From assembly GCF_001905005.1 (NCBI RefSeq), contig NZ_LWKZ01000001.1:1119775-1183774 (forward strand): DNA of 64,000 nt, read 5' to 3'. A program made the position numbers and the translations under genes. This DNA comes from Streptomyces sp. CB02923. GTDB lineage: Bacteria; Actinomycetota; Actinomycetes; Streptomycetales; Streptomycetaceae. The number at the start of each line of letters is the position of its first letter. The first letter of the stretch is position 1. Below are positions 24,838-32,533 of this stretch, piece by piece. A model generated the notes under the pieces. The model saw only the letters and a program-made list of their open reading frames with translations. It did no database searches and was not told where the DNA came from.

Positions 24838-25011
24838 TCAGGAACGACGATCCCGGGGCCGGGTAACCCACAACCCGGCCCCCGCGGCAAGCACACCGAC
24901 ACCGCACGCCACGCTCAGCAGAACCTTCTGCAAACCGTCGTCGACCATCGCGCTGACGCACACATTCCCCAGCAGACAAACGCCGAGCACGAACCAGAGC
25001 AAAGCCTTCAT
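24838..25011 (-). CDS. Small two-helix membrane protein
   Basis: A 57-residue protein with two membrane segments, LLWFVLGVCLLGNVCVSAMV and VLLSVACGVGVLAAGAGLWV, and a basic tail (RPRDRRS). The ATG at 25011 is strongly supported by GGAGGGACCC just upstream. Function unknown. Confidence 0.75.
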   Translation of the reverse strand: MKALLWFVLGVCLLGNVCVSAMVDDGLQKVLLSVACGVGVLAAGAGLWVTRPRDRRS

Positions 25012-25128
25012 GGGTCCCTCCGAAGCTGCAACGGGCCCAGGACCCGAGCGTGACGTGCGGTACGGCAACAACTCTTCAGGAAGGAGACAGCGAGGACGAT
25101 GGGGCCAGCACCCGGGTGGGGGGTGCAG

Positions 25129-25500
25129 CTAGCCCGTGTACGGGGCGCCGTGGCCGTTGAGGAAGCGGAACAGGACGGCGGCTTCCGCGCGGAGCCGCCC
25201 GGCTCGGTCAGCGTGCGCGGGGTCGGTCAACTGAGCTGCAGCTTCGAGCCGTTCCGTGGCCTCGGCTCGCACGATGTCCGCCACGCTGTCTTCGCTCAGC
25301 TCACGCCGCTCCGCCTCGGTGGCGCCGGCACCGACCGGCGCCTGTTCGATGGCCTGGCCGCGCAGCTCGGCGCCGCTCACGGGCAACGCCTCCGCGTTGT
25401 CCAGTGCGGCGAGCGTTGCGCGGAGGGCGCTCACCGCGGCCTGGTCGCGGGCACGCATCGCTTCCGGGAGGGCTTGGCGCATACGAACACGTAGGGACAT
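25129..25500 (-). CDS. GatB/YqeY-like protein
   Basis: A 123-residue helical protein whose N-terminus (MSLRVRMRQALPEAMRARDQ, then SALRATLAALDNAEAL) matches the start of GatB/YqeY-domain proteins. These resemble the tRNA-binding tail of the Asp/Glu-tRNA amidotransferase B subunit; the conserved C-terminal helices are divergent here. The ATG at 25500 has TAGGGT upstream. Only 9 bp separate it from the stop of the HTH/zinc-ribbon gene, so it is probably the last gene of that operon. A weak GCACCC/GGGTGC stem at 25108-25126 may terminate it. Confidence 0.65.
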   Translation of the reverse strand: MSLRVRMRQALPEAMRARDQAAVSALRATLAALDNAEALPVSGAELRGQAIEQAPVGAGATEAERRELSEDSVADIVRAEATERLEAAAQLTDPAHADRAGRLRAEAAVLFRFLNGHGAPYTG

Positions 25501-25509
25501 GCCGAGACC

Positions 25510-26634
25510 CTACGTGCTCGCGCAGACGGCTTTCGCGGATGGCGTGTTGCCGGAGCCGTCGGCGGGGGCGCCGCTGGTTCGGGTGCGGCAGAGGCGTGCG
25601 AAGTGATGGGTGCGTTCGGCGCGGTGGTGGTCGGTCGCCGGGTCCGGGGGTGGGGTGTCGCCTCGGCAGGGGCGGCAGAGGCCGCCGGGGAGAGCTTCGG
25701 GGCGGCCCGGCACGCCGCAGTCCGTGCATTCCATGATGCGGGTGGGGGTGAATTCTGCCGGTGAGCCAGTGGGTGCCGATGGGTTGGCTGGTGTCGGTGG
25801 GAGGGGTGGTGTCGGTGAAAGGGGTGGTACTGGTGGGAGTTTGTCGGTGAGGCGGGTACGGGTGAAGGCGGCCGGGGAGTGGACCTCGGGCGGCAGCCCG
25901 GAGGTGAGGGCCGCGACGAGGTACGCGCTCGTCACGCCACGGGCCAGCCACTCGGCGGCGAGGCCTTCGAGCGCGGCGCATTCGGCGGCGGAGAGGATCA
26001 TGCGGGGGTCGGCGGTGCCGAGGGTGGCCAGCGCTGCGTACGCGGCCGAGGGGGCCGGTGGAGCCGGGCGGGGGTTGGCGTGCGCCACGTGGCGGGAGGA
26101 CTGCGGCCGCTCGTCCGGTCGCTCGTCCGGTTGAACCTGCGGTTGGGGCTGCGGTTGGAGCTCCTGTTGGGTCTGCGGGTGAGACCGTGGCTGGGGCTCC
26201 GGATGGGGCTGCGGTTGAGGCCGTGGTTGGGCGTGTGGGGGCGTGTCGGCCGTCAGGAAGCGGTGCCACCAGGTGTCGTCGCGGGCGGTGCGGGTGAAAT
26301 ACGTCCGGTACACCCACTGGGAGCGGCCGTTGCCGACGGTTTCCTGGACGCGGCGCAGGTGCCCGGCAGCGGAGAGCCGGGTGAGCGCGGAACGGACGGC
26401 TTGCTGGCCGTAGCGGGGCTGCGCTGCGGAGAGTGTCTTCACGTCCATCGCGGCGCCGTCCGGAAGCCGGTCGATGAAGGCTCCGATGAACGCTTCGCGT
26501 TCGGGGAGGTGGGCGAAGGCGTCCGGGCGGGGGCGGGCTTGGTCCGGGGCGGACCGTTTGCCGTAGCCGGGGGCGGCGCGGGGGTGGGAGGCGGCGGGCG
26601 CGCAGGGCGCCGTAGTAAGTTTGGCGTCAGCCAC
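25510..26634 (-). CDS. Winged-HTH protein with C-terminal zinc ribbon
   Basis: About 374 residues. Near residues 45-125 a MarR/winged-helix-like region is readable (IDRLPDGAAMDVKTLSAAQP, then AVRSALTRLSAAGHLRRVQE and a wing GNGRSQWVYRTYFT). A 50-residue Gln/Pro tract follows, then a second helical domain (MILSAAECAALEGLAAEWLARG), a Pro-rich linker, and a Cys4 zinc ribbon CTDCGVPGRPEALPGGLCRPC near 320-340. The layout suggests a DNA-binding regulator or replication/mobility accessory protein. The GTG at 26634 is chosen because it follows the short upstream gene; the leader is weak, so the start is uncertain. Confidence 0.65.
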   Translation of the reverse strand: MADAKLTTAPCAPAASHPRAAPGYGKRSAPDQARPRPDAFAHLPEREAFIGAFIDRLPDGAAMDVKTLSAAQPRYGQQAVRSALTRLSAAGHLRRVQETVGNGRSQWVYRTYFTRTARDDTWWHRFLTADTPPHAQPRPQPQPHPEPQPRSHPQTQQELQPQPQPQVQPDERPDERPQSSRHVAHANPRPAPPAPSAAYAALATLGTADPRMILSAAECAALEGLAAEWLARGVTSAYLVAALTSGLPPEVHSPAAFTRTRLTDKLPPVPPLSPTPPLPPTPANPSAPTGSPAEFTPTRIMECTDCGVPGRPEALPGGLCRPCRGDTPPPDPATDHHRAERTHHFARLCRTRTSGAPADGSGNTPSAKAVCAST

Positions 26635-26660
26635 GAGATCGCTCTTTTCGATCTTGGAGG

Positions 26661-26789
26661 TCAGACCCCGGTTCGGTGTTGGTAGCACCAGCCGGGGTCG
26701 TTTATTGCTCGCAACGCGCAACCGTTACGCACTGTCGCGAACGGTAGAGGGTGGCGACGGTCGGTGGCAAGCCGGTCACGAAAAGTCAT
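26661..26789 (-). CDS. Possible 42-residue Cys/His peptide
   Basis: A short frame starting at ATG 26789 and ending 27 bp before the HTH/zinc-ribbon gene. Its C-terminus reads NGCALRAINDPGWCYQHR, with a C-x(12)-C-x2-H spacing like half of a zinc knuckle. There is no good ribosome binding site. An 8-bp inverted repeat GACCCCGG/CCGGGGTC (26664-26671 and 26692-26699) overlaps the last codons, so the region could instead be a leader or attenuator structure. It could be a remnant rather than a functional gene. Confidence 0.3.
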   Translation of the reverse strand: MTFRDRLATDRRHPLPFATVRNGCALRAINDPGWCYQHRTGV

Positions 26790-26941
26790 GTGCGCTGGCC
26801 CGCGCGGGGGTCGGGAGGGCGGGTGGGTTGTGCCATCCCGCCCATTCCTTAGACAAGGGACTCGACACCCGCCACCCGGAGCCCGGGGCTCAAGCTCCGG
26901 CAATCAACGGGCGCGAGACCATCTCCAAGCAGCCGGGGCGC

Positions 26942-27757
26942 TCACAATTCCTTCGCCACCTGCCGGATGCGCTCGTCACTGTCCTCCACCCCCAGCGCTT
27001 GCATGCGCATCATGCCGTATGCGCGGCGCTGGCAGCTCACTTCACTCGGGTCCGATTGCAAAACGCTGACCCCTTGCCCAGGCAAATACGCAAGCGTCTC
27101 GTGCTCGGCGGTTTCGAGAAGCACGATCGGACCGGCGAGTGCGGTGTATGGGGCACGGTCGACCGGCAGAATCTGCACACATACGTTGCGCATCCGCTGA
27201 ACCTCCAGCAGGCGTTCGAGTTGCCGCTTCATCACTTCGGCGCCACCCACCATCGTGCGCAACGCGGCCTCGTAGATGACGAAGTTGAACACCGTGCCCG
27301 GCCTGTCGCCCAGCACCTCCTGCCTCTTGAGTCGAAAGCCGATGCGCTCTTCCACCAACTCGTCACTCAACGGCGGAGGCCCGTGGGTCATCAGCTCGCA
27401 TACATACTCCTCGGTCTGCAACAAGCCTGGGATGTAGAGAGGTTCATACCAGTCCAGCCCGATGGCGGTGCGTTCGAGGTCCATGTACTCGTCGGTGTGC
27501 CTGGGGCGCTTCTCCGGCTGCAGAAAATCGTGCGCCGCCTCCAACAACCCGTGCGCCCCGCACATTGGATCCGCGACCTGGAGAACACGCAACGTCGGGC
27601 GCCGACGGCCCTGTTCCATGGACTTGACGTACTCGACGTCGTAATTCGCTTCCTCCGCGAGTTCCTCGCGGGTGACACCCGCCCGGGTGCGCCACAGCTT
27701 GAGCTGGTTTCCGCAGTAGCGCCACGCCATCGGCGGCTGCGAGGGTTCGTTCGTCAC
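26942..27757 (-). CDS. XRE-family regulator with DUF5753 domain
   Basis: A 271-residue protein with an N-terminal helix-turn-helix (LKLWRTRAGVTREELAEEANYDVEYVKSME, about 18-50) and a C-terminal DUF5753 domain (WYEPLYIPGLLQTEEY, then VFNFVIYEAALRTMVGG and VQILPVDRAPY). This is a large Streptomyces family (WhiJ/AbaA-type) usually found with a small DUF397 protein and an RsbW-like ATPase; the ATPase is present divergently, but no DUF397 gene is adjacent. The GTG at 27757 has AAGGGGG upstream, and a 7-codon upstream extension is possible. Confidence 0.9.
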   Translation of the reverse strand: MTNEPSQPPMAWRYCGNQLKLWRTRAGVTREELAEEANYDVEYVKSMEQGRRRPTLRVLQVADPMCGAHGLLEAAHDFLQPEKRPRHTDEYMDLERTAIGLDWYEPLYIPGLLQTEEYVCELMTHGPPPLSDELVEERIGFRLKRQEVLGDRPGTVFNFVIYEAALRTMVGGAEVMKRQLERLLEVQRMRNVCVQILPVDRAPYTALAGPIVLLETAEHETLAYLPGQGVSVLQSDPSEVSCQRRAYGMMRMQALGVEDSDERIRQVAKEL

Positions 27758-27795
27758 CGTGCCCCCTTTTGTCGGCACGACTGGTACAGCCAGAT

Positions 27796-27827
27796 GCGTA
27801 CCCTTGTCGCGGCTGCTGACGGTACGC
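27796..27827. promoter_or_regulatory. Inverted repeat in XRE/ATPase divergent promoter
   Basis: A perfect 7-bp inverted repeat GCGTACC-N18-GGTACGC lies between the divergent XRE-DUF5753 and RsbW-like ATPase genes. A second small palindrome CTGG-TACAG-CCAG is at 27781-27793. They are candidate operators for the XRE protein, by position only. Confidence 0.4.
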
Positions 27828-27849
27828 CCGGGGCGACACGCTCAGTGAC

Positions 27850-28269
27850 GTGAACGACGGAAATTCCCCCCTCCAGAACGAATGGTGGCTGCCGCGCCAC
27901 CCCCGTAGCGCGCGGCGGGCGCGTGGGTATCTGCGTGATCTCGCGGAGGTGTGGCAGTTGCAGGCCGAGGCGACCGAAACCGCCGTACTCATCCTCAGCG
28001 AGCTGACGGCCAACGCCTGTGTTCACGCGCGGGCTCCGCGGGGGCGGTACGTCAGGATGCGGTGCCTGCTCTACGAAGAGCGGCTGCGGGTCGAGGTGGC
28101 CGACGCCGGTTCCGGGATGCCCGTGCCCCGGGTGGCGGGCGTCGACGACGAGGGTGGGCGTGGGCTGGCGCTGGTGGCGGCGCTCGCGGACGAGTGGGGA
28201 GCGTACCCGCGCCCGTACGGCATCGGGAAGGTCGTGTGGTTCGAGCTGAAGAACTGTCTCGCACCCTGA
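27850..28269 (+). CDS. RsbW-like ATP-binding protein (GHKL, anti-sigma-factor type)
   Basis: A 139-residue single-domain GHKL/HATPase_c_2 protein. The N box is LILSELTANACVHA, the G1 box VEVADAGSGMPVPR, and the G2 region DEGGRGLALVAALADEWG. In Streptomyces such ATPases are numerous and are paired with XRE-DUF5753/DUF397 genes; some are SpoIIAB/RsbW-like kinases of anti-anti-sigma factors. It starts with GTG 27850 without a clear ribosome binding site. It is divergent from the XRE gene with 92 bp between. Confidence 0.87.
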   Translation: MNDGNSPLQNEWWLPRHPRSARRARGYLRDLAEVWQLQAEATETAVLILSELTANACVHARAPRGRYVRMRCLLYEERLRVEVADAGSGMPVPRVAGVDDEGGRGLALVAALADEWGAYPRPYGIGKVVWFELKNCLAP

Positions 28270-28275
28270 CGATTC

Positions 28276-28292
28276 TTGAATGGTCGGTCAAC
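28276..28292. promoter_or_regulatory. Putative TetR autoregulatory operator and promoter
   Basis: TTGAATGGTCGGTCAAC overlaps the -35 (TTGAAT) of a promoter whose -10 (TAGGGT) is 18 bp on, 6 nt before the TetR ATG. The core GAATGGTCGGTCA aligns with GAACGATCGGTTA in front of the MFS gene (28959-28975), so both are candidate sites for the TetR protein encoded between them. Confidence 0.5.
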
Positions 28293-28311
28293 TATCCCCT
28301 AGGGTGCTCGC

Positions 28312-28890
28312 ATGGGCAGAACCAAGGAGTTCGACCCGCGCGTCACCCTCCAGGCCGCCCTGGAGCTGTTCTGGCGCAAGGGGTACGAAGCCACGTCGAT
28401 GCAGGACCTCGTCGAACACCTCGGCATCAACCGGGGCAGCATCTACGCGACGTACGGCAGCAAGCGCGAGCTGTACCTGCGCGCGCTCGACCGGTACTGC
28501 GAGAACGAAGGGGTGGTGGCGCTGGAACGGCTGAACCAGCCGGGTCCGGCGCTGCCTGCCGTGCGCGCGTTCGTGCGCGCGTTCGCCGACGAGTCGCTGG
28601 CGGACCAGGACCGCAAGGGATGCCTGGTGACGAACACCGCCGTGGAACTGCTGCCACAGGACGAGAAGGCGGAGCGGCGTATCGAGACGGCGCTGCACGA
28701 GGTGGAGTCGGCCATCGCCGGCGCCCTGATCCGGGCGAAGGCACAGGGCGAGCTGGACGAGGGGGCAGACGTCCGCGCCCAGGCCCGTTTCCTGGTCACC
28801 TTCATCCAGGGGATGCGCGTCGTCGGCAAGACGAGCGACGAGCGGCGGCTCAACGACGCCGTGGAGCAGGCGATGAAGGTTCTGGGATGA
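28312..28890 (+). CDS. TetR/AcrR-family repressor
   Basis: A 192-residue regulator. The N-terminal HTH is typical: ALELFWRKGYEATSMQDLVEHLGINRGSIYATYGSKRELY (about 14-53). The C-terminal ligand-binding half (GCLVTNTAVELLPQDE, then FLVTFIQGMRVVGK) resembles the AcrR/NemR-like branch. It is transcribed with the MFS gene 100 bp downstream but separated from it by a hairpin. Both genes carry a similar upstream motif, so it probably represses itself and the transporter. The mRNA appears leaderless. Confidence 0.92.
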   Translation: MGRTKEFDPRVTLQAALELFWRKGYEATSMQDLVEHLGINRGSIYATYGSKRELYLRALDRYCENEGVVALERLNQPGPALPAVRAFVRAFADESLADQDRKGCLVTNTAVELLPQDEKAERRIETALHEVESAIAGALIRAKAQGELDEGADVRAQARFLVTFIQGMRVVGKTSDERRLNDAVEQAMKVLG

Positions 28891-28919
28891 CCGCGCTGCG
28901 GTGACGCGGCGCCTGGTGG

Positions 28920-28944
28920 CCCCCGCTTTGGCGAGCGGGGGTTT
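28920..28944 (+). terminator. Intrinsic terminator after TetR gene
   Basis: An 8-bp stem CCCCCGCT/AGCGGGGG with loop TTGGCG followed by TTT, 30 bp after the tetR stop. It would separate regulator and transporter transcription units. Confidence 0.65.
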
Positions 28945-28958
28945 CACGCGCCCAATTA

Positions 28959-28975
28959 CTGGAACGATCGGTTAG
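28959..28975 (+). promoter_or_regulatory. Putative TetR operator in front of the MFS gene
   Basis: CTGGAACGATCGGTTAG contains the imperfect palindrome AACGATCGGTT and resembles the site at 28276-28292. It ends 16 bp before the MFS start, just ahead of the GAGGAGG ribosome binding site. Confidence 0.5.
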
Positions 28976-28990
28976 GAAAAGAGGAGGATC

Positions 28991-30277
28991 ATGCGCGTAC
29001 CGCGCGCCGTGTACGTCCTGGGCCTGGGCATCTTCGCCATGGTGACCAGCGAGTTCGTCGTCGCCGGGCTGATGCCGCAGATGGCGGAGGGGCTGGGCGC
29101 CACCGTCCCGCAGGTCGGGTATCTGATCACCGCGTTCGCGGTGGCGATGGCCGTCGGCGGGCCGTTCCTGACGGTCGGCGTCATGCGGCTGCGGCAGAAG
29201 CGGGCCCTTGCCGTGCTGTTCGGGGTGTTCCTCGTGGGCAACGTGCTGGCCGCCGTCGCGTCGGACTACTGGGTGATGCTGGCGGCGCGGGTCGTCACCG
29301 GTGTCGCCTCGCAGGCGTTCTTCGGGGTGGCGCTCTCCGTATGTGCCCAGCTCACGCCCCCGGAGGCGCGCGGCCGGGCCATCGCCGTGGCCATGAACGG
29401 GCTGATGCTCGGCACGCTGCTCGGTCTGCCGATGTCCACGCTGATCGGCGAACACCTGGGCTGGCGCGCGGCGTTCTGGGCGATTGCCGTGCTCACGGTG
29501 GGGGCGGCGGTGTGCACGGCCGTCGGCGTACCGAGGCTGGAGCGGGCCGACGCGGGCGGCGGCATACGGGCGGAGCTGGGCGTGTTCCGCAACCCGCGGC
29601 TGTGGCTGGCGCTGTCGACCAGCACGCTCATCATCGGGGCGACGTTCTCCGTCTTCAGCTACTTCAACCCGATCCTCACCGAGGTCACCGGGTTCGGTAC
29701 CGGGACCGTACCGCTGCTGCTCGTGGCGTACGGGGCCGCGACCGTCGTCGGGAACACCGTCGTCGGGCGCCTCGCCGACCGGCACACCGTCGCCGTACTG
29801 CTCTGCGGGCTGGTCCTGAACCTCGGCTTCCTGGTGGGCTTCGCGCTCTGCACGCACCTCGCCGTCCCGGCCGTGGTGTTCATGATGGGGATCGGGCTGG
29901 TCGGCGTCACCATGAACCCGGCGATGGTCACCCGCGTCCAGCGCACCGGCAACGCGCGGGCGCTGGTGAACACCGTGCACTCGTCGTTCATCACGCTGGG
30001 CGTGATCGTGGGATCGCTGGTCGGCGGGATGGCCATCAGCACATACGGGCTGCGGGCGCCGATCTGGCTGGGGGCCGGGCTGGCGGCGCTGGGAATCGTC
30101 TCCCTCGCGCCGGAGCTCGGGCGCCGGAAGCGCCGCAGGGCCGGTACGGGCCGTTCGGAGCGCCGTACAGGCCGTTCGGAGCGCCGTACCGGCCGCGTCG
30201 TCGCGGGTGGTGGGGCCGGCGCGGACGTGGACGCGCCGGTCCCCGCCGCCTGTGTCAGACCAGCCGCCGGGCCGTAG
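28991..30277 (+). CDS. MFS efflux transporter (Cmx/AraJ-like DHA1 family)
   Basis: A 428-residue protein with twelve predicted membrane helices. Motif A-like segments are GPFLTVGVMRLRQKRAL after helix 2 and GRLADRHTV after helix 8. The start AVYVLGLGIFAMVTSEFVVAGLMP and GWRAAFWAIA are typical of the DHA1 chloramphenicol/arabinose-efflux group. It is a drug or metabolite exporter with unknown substrate, likely controlled by the adjacent TetR. GAGGAGGATC precedes the ATG. The C-terminal 45 residues are a repeat tail (GRSERRTGRSERRTGR) from a duplicated DNA unit at about 30150-30195. The last 23 bp overlap the end of the convergent response-regulator gene. Confidence 0.9.
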   Translation: MRVPRAVYVLGLGIFAMVTSEFVVAGLMPQMAEGLGATVPQVGYLITAFAVAMAVGGPFLTVGVMRLRQKRALAVLFGVFLVGNVLAAVASDYWVMLAARVVTGVASQAFFGVALSVCAQLTPPEARGRAIAVAMNGLMLGTLLGLPMSTLIGEHLGWRAAFWAIAVLTVGAAVCTAVGVPRLERADAGGGIRAELGVFRNPRLWLALSTSTLIIGATFSVFSYFNPILTEVTGFGTGTVPLLLVAYGAATVVGNTVVGRLADRHTVAVLLCGLVLNLGFLVGFALCTHLAVPAVVFMMGIGLVGVTMNPAMVTRVQRTGNARALVNTVHSSFITLGVIVGSLVGGMAISTYGLRAPIWLGAGLAALGIVSLAPELGRRKRRRAGTGRSERRTGRSERRTGRVVAGGGAGADVDAPVPAACVRPAAGP

Positions 30278-30959
30278 CCCACCGCGTCAGCTCGTGCCGG
30301 TTGGAGAGCTGGAGCTTGCGCAGCACCGCCGAGACGTGCGACTCGACCGTCTTGACCGAGATGAACAGCTGCTTGGCGATCTCCTTGTACGCGTAGCCAC
30401 GGGCTATCAGGCGCAGCACCTCACGCTCACGCTGGGTGAGGCGGTCCATGTCCTCGTCCACCGGGGGCGCGTCCGTGGAGGCGAAGGCGTCCAGTACGAA
30501 GCCGGCCAGGCGCGGGGAGAAGACCGCGTCGCCGTCGGAGACGCGGAAGACCGCGTCGACCAGGTCCGTACCGGTGATCGTCTTGGTGACGTAGCCACGG
30601 GCGCCGCCGCGGATGACACCGATGACGTCCTCGGCGGCGTCGGACACGGACAGCGCGAGGAAACGCACGGGACGCTCCGGATCGGCCATCATCGAAGCGG
30701 AGCGGCGCAGCACCTCGACACCGCCGCCGCCCGGCAGGTGCACGTCCAGCAGGACGACCTCGGGGCGGGTGGCGGCGATGACCGTGACGGCCTGGTCGAC
30801 GTCGGCGGCCTCGCCGACCACCTCCACGCCGGTCTCGTCGGTGCGGCCGATCTCGGCCTGGACGCCCGTACGGAACATCCGGTGGTCGTCGACGAGGACG
30901 ACCCGCACCGTGCGGGCGGGACCGCCGGTCTGGTCATCCTGTGCGGCGTCGCTGCTCAT
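30255..30959 (-). CDS. LuxR/NarL-type response regulator
   Basis: A 234-residue two-component regulator. The receiver domain has the acidic pair D24-D25, phospho-acceptor Asp72 in VVLLDVHLPGG and Lys in GYVTKTI. The C-terminal LuxR HTH reads LTQREREVLRLIARGYAYKEIAKQLFISVKTVESHVSAVLRKL. Its partner is the PspC-domain kinase 66 bp upstream. Regulators of this kind next to PspC proteins are linked to envelope stress, but the target genes are unknown here. Confidence 0.93.
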   Translation of the reverse strand: MSSDAAQDDQTGGPARTVRVVLVDDHRMFRTGVQAEIGRTDETGVEVVGEAADVDQAVTVIAATRPEVVLLDVHLPGGGGVEVLRRSASMMADPERPVRFLALSVSDAAEDVIGVIRGGARGYVTKTITGTDLVDAVFRVSDGDAVFSPRLAGFVLDAFASTDAPPVDEDMDRLTQREREVLRLIARGYAYKEIAKQLFISVKTVESHVSAVLRKLQLSNRHELTRWATARRLV

Positions 30960-31025
30960 CTCGTCCGTCCGTCCGTCGTTGGCGTGTGGCGTCGGCCCGG
31001 CCCCGGCTCGGGGCGTCGCTCCTCA

Positions 31026-32348
31026 TCATCCGTCATCCGGTATCCGCTCCGCCTCCAGCTCGACCACCGTCCCGCCGTCGGGCGCGGACCGCAGCCGGGC
31101 GGTGCCGCCGTTGCGCTGCATGCGGCCGATGATGGATTCCCGTACACCCATGCGGTCGTCGGGGACCGCGTCCAGGTCGAAGCCGGGGCCCCGGTCGCGT
31201 ACCGAGATGAAGACCGTACGGCCCTCCACCTCCGCGAAGACCTGCACGGCGCCGCCCTCGCCGCCGTACTTGGCCGCGTTGACCATCGCTTCGCGCGCGG
31301 CCATCAGCTGCGCGCTCAGCCGCTCGTCCAACGGGCAGTCACCGACCACCACGACCTCGATCGGCACGCCGTGATGATCCTCGACCTCGGCGGCGGCCTT
31401 GCGCACCGCCTCGGCAAGGGTGTCCGGTTCCTGCTCCTCGTCCTTTCCGCGGCCCTCCGGCTTGTAGAGCCAGGCGCGCAGTTCGCGCTCCTGGGCGCGG
31501 GCGAGGCGGGCGACCTCGCGCGGGTCCTCCGCGTTGCGCTGGATCAGGGTGAGGGTGTGCAGGACCGAGTCGTGGACGTGCGCGGCGACTTCGGCACGCT
31601 CCTGCGCGCGGATACGCATCAGGCGCTCTTCGGACAGATCCTGCGTCATGCGTACGAGATAGGGGCCCGCGAGCAGCGCGATGCCGACCAGGACGGCGAG
31701 GGACGCCTGGAGCACCGAACCGAGGTGCCGGACCGATCCTTGCAGGACGACGATGCCGGTCACGCCGACGCCGACCAGGATCACGCCGGCCGCACCGCGC
31801 GCGACCGGCAGCACCCCCTTGCGGCGCCCTATCTCCAGCCACTGCGCGCGCCGCGCGTTGTCCGCCTGCCGCCAGACCAGCGCGACGCCCGCGCCGATCA
31901 GCAGGACCGGCCACACGTAGGCGTTGGCCCGGCCCAGCTGGAACCGGGACGCCACGACGGCCGCCCCGGCGAGCAGCGCGAGCAGCGCGAAGAACTGGCC
32001 CTTGTCGGGCTTGCGGCCACCCGCCGCACGGTTCTTACGGCCCCACGGCAGGTGACCGGTGGCGGAGGCGGACGCGTTCGCCCGCGCCGCGTCGACGCCG
32101 CCGACGCCCAGCGGGACGATGAACCAGAAAGCCGCGTACAGCAGCGCGCCCATGCCCTCGGCCATGAACAGCGCGACGAACACCACCCGCACCCAGGAAA
32201 CCGGCAGCCCCAGGTGACCGGCCAGCCCGCGCGCCACACCGCCGAGCAGCCGTCCGTCGGCGCTGCGGTAGAGCTTGCGCAGGGGCGGATCGTCGGGGTC
32301 GGGCGCCGGGGCGTAGCTCGCCTCGGGCCGGGGCGGCGCGGTGGTCAT
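31026..32348 (-). CDS. Histidine kinase with N-terminal PspC domain
   Basis: About 440 residues from ATG 32348; an in-frame GTG lies five codons upstream, and neither has a clear ribosome binding site. A PspC domain (KLYRSADGRLLGGVARGLAGHLGLPVSWVR, about 25-80) is followed by further membrane helices (118-235), then a HisKA_3 dimerisation box EVAAHVHDSVLHTL with phospho-acceptor His259, and a HATPase domain (REAMVNAAKYGG N box; RDRGPGFD G box). It is a membrane stress sensor that passes phosphate to the downstream response regulator. Confidence 0.93.
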   Translation of the reverse strand: MTTAPPRPEASYAPAPDPDDPPLRKLYRSADGRLLGGVARGLAGHLGLPVSWVRVVFVALFMAEGMGALLYAAFWFIVPLGVGGVDAARANASASATGHLPWGRKNRAAGGRKPDKGQFFALLALLAGAAVVASRFQLGRANAYVWPVLLIGAGVALVWRQADNARRAQWLEIGRRKGVLPVARGAAGVILVGVGVTGIVVLQGSVRHLGSVLQASLAVLVGIALLAGPYLVRMTQDLSEERLMRIRAQERAEVAAHVHDSVLHTLTLIQRNAEDPREVARLARAQERELRAWLYKPEGRGKDEEQEPDTLAEAVRKAAAEVEDHHGVPIEVVVVGDCPLDERLSAQLMAAREAMVNAAKYGGEGGAVQVFAEVEGRTVFISVRDRGPGFDLDAVPDDRMGVRESIIGRMQRNGGTARLRSAPDGGTVVELEAERIPDDG

Positions 32349-32437
32349 AACACCGATCGTCACACGTGGGGCGGGTACGAGGCATCAGGGTCGACCCTGA
32401 GGGCACCCCTAGCCGTCCGTAACTTTCGGCACCCCTC

Positions 32438-32533
32438 TGCTGCTCGGCTGCTGCTCAGCGGCTGCTCGGCTGCTGCTCCGCTGCTGCTCGTCTACCGCTC
32501 GGCTGCTGCTCGGCTGCTGCTCGTTCTCCTCGG
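32438..32533. repeat. GCTGCTGCTCG-type tandem repeat
   Basis: A degenerate tandem array of GCTGCTGCTCG/GCTGCTCG units fills the gap downstream of the Ser/Thr kinase stop codon and upstream of the PspC kinase gene. Confidence 0.75.

Noticed and set aside
25099..25494. Plus-strand frame opposite the YqeY-like gene
   Set aside because: It has AAGGAG upstream and an ATG, but the protein is Arg/Gly shadow sequence and the minus-strand gene has the family pattern.
25129..28269. Integrated element with attachment sites
   Set aside because: No integrase, no tRNA end and no flanking direct repeats seen, so only island-like character is noted.
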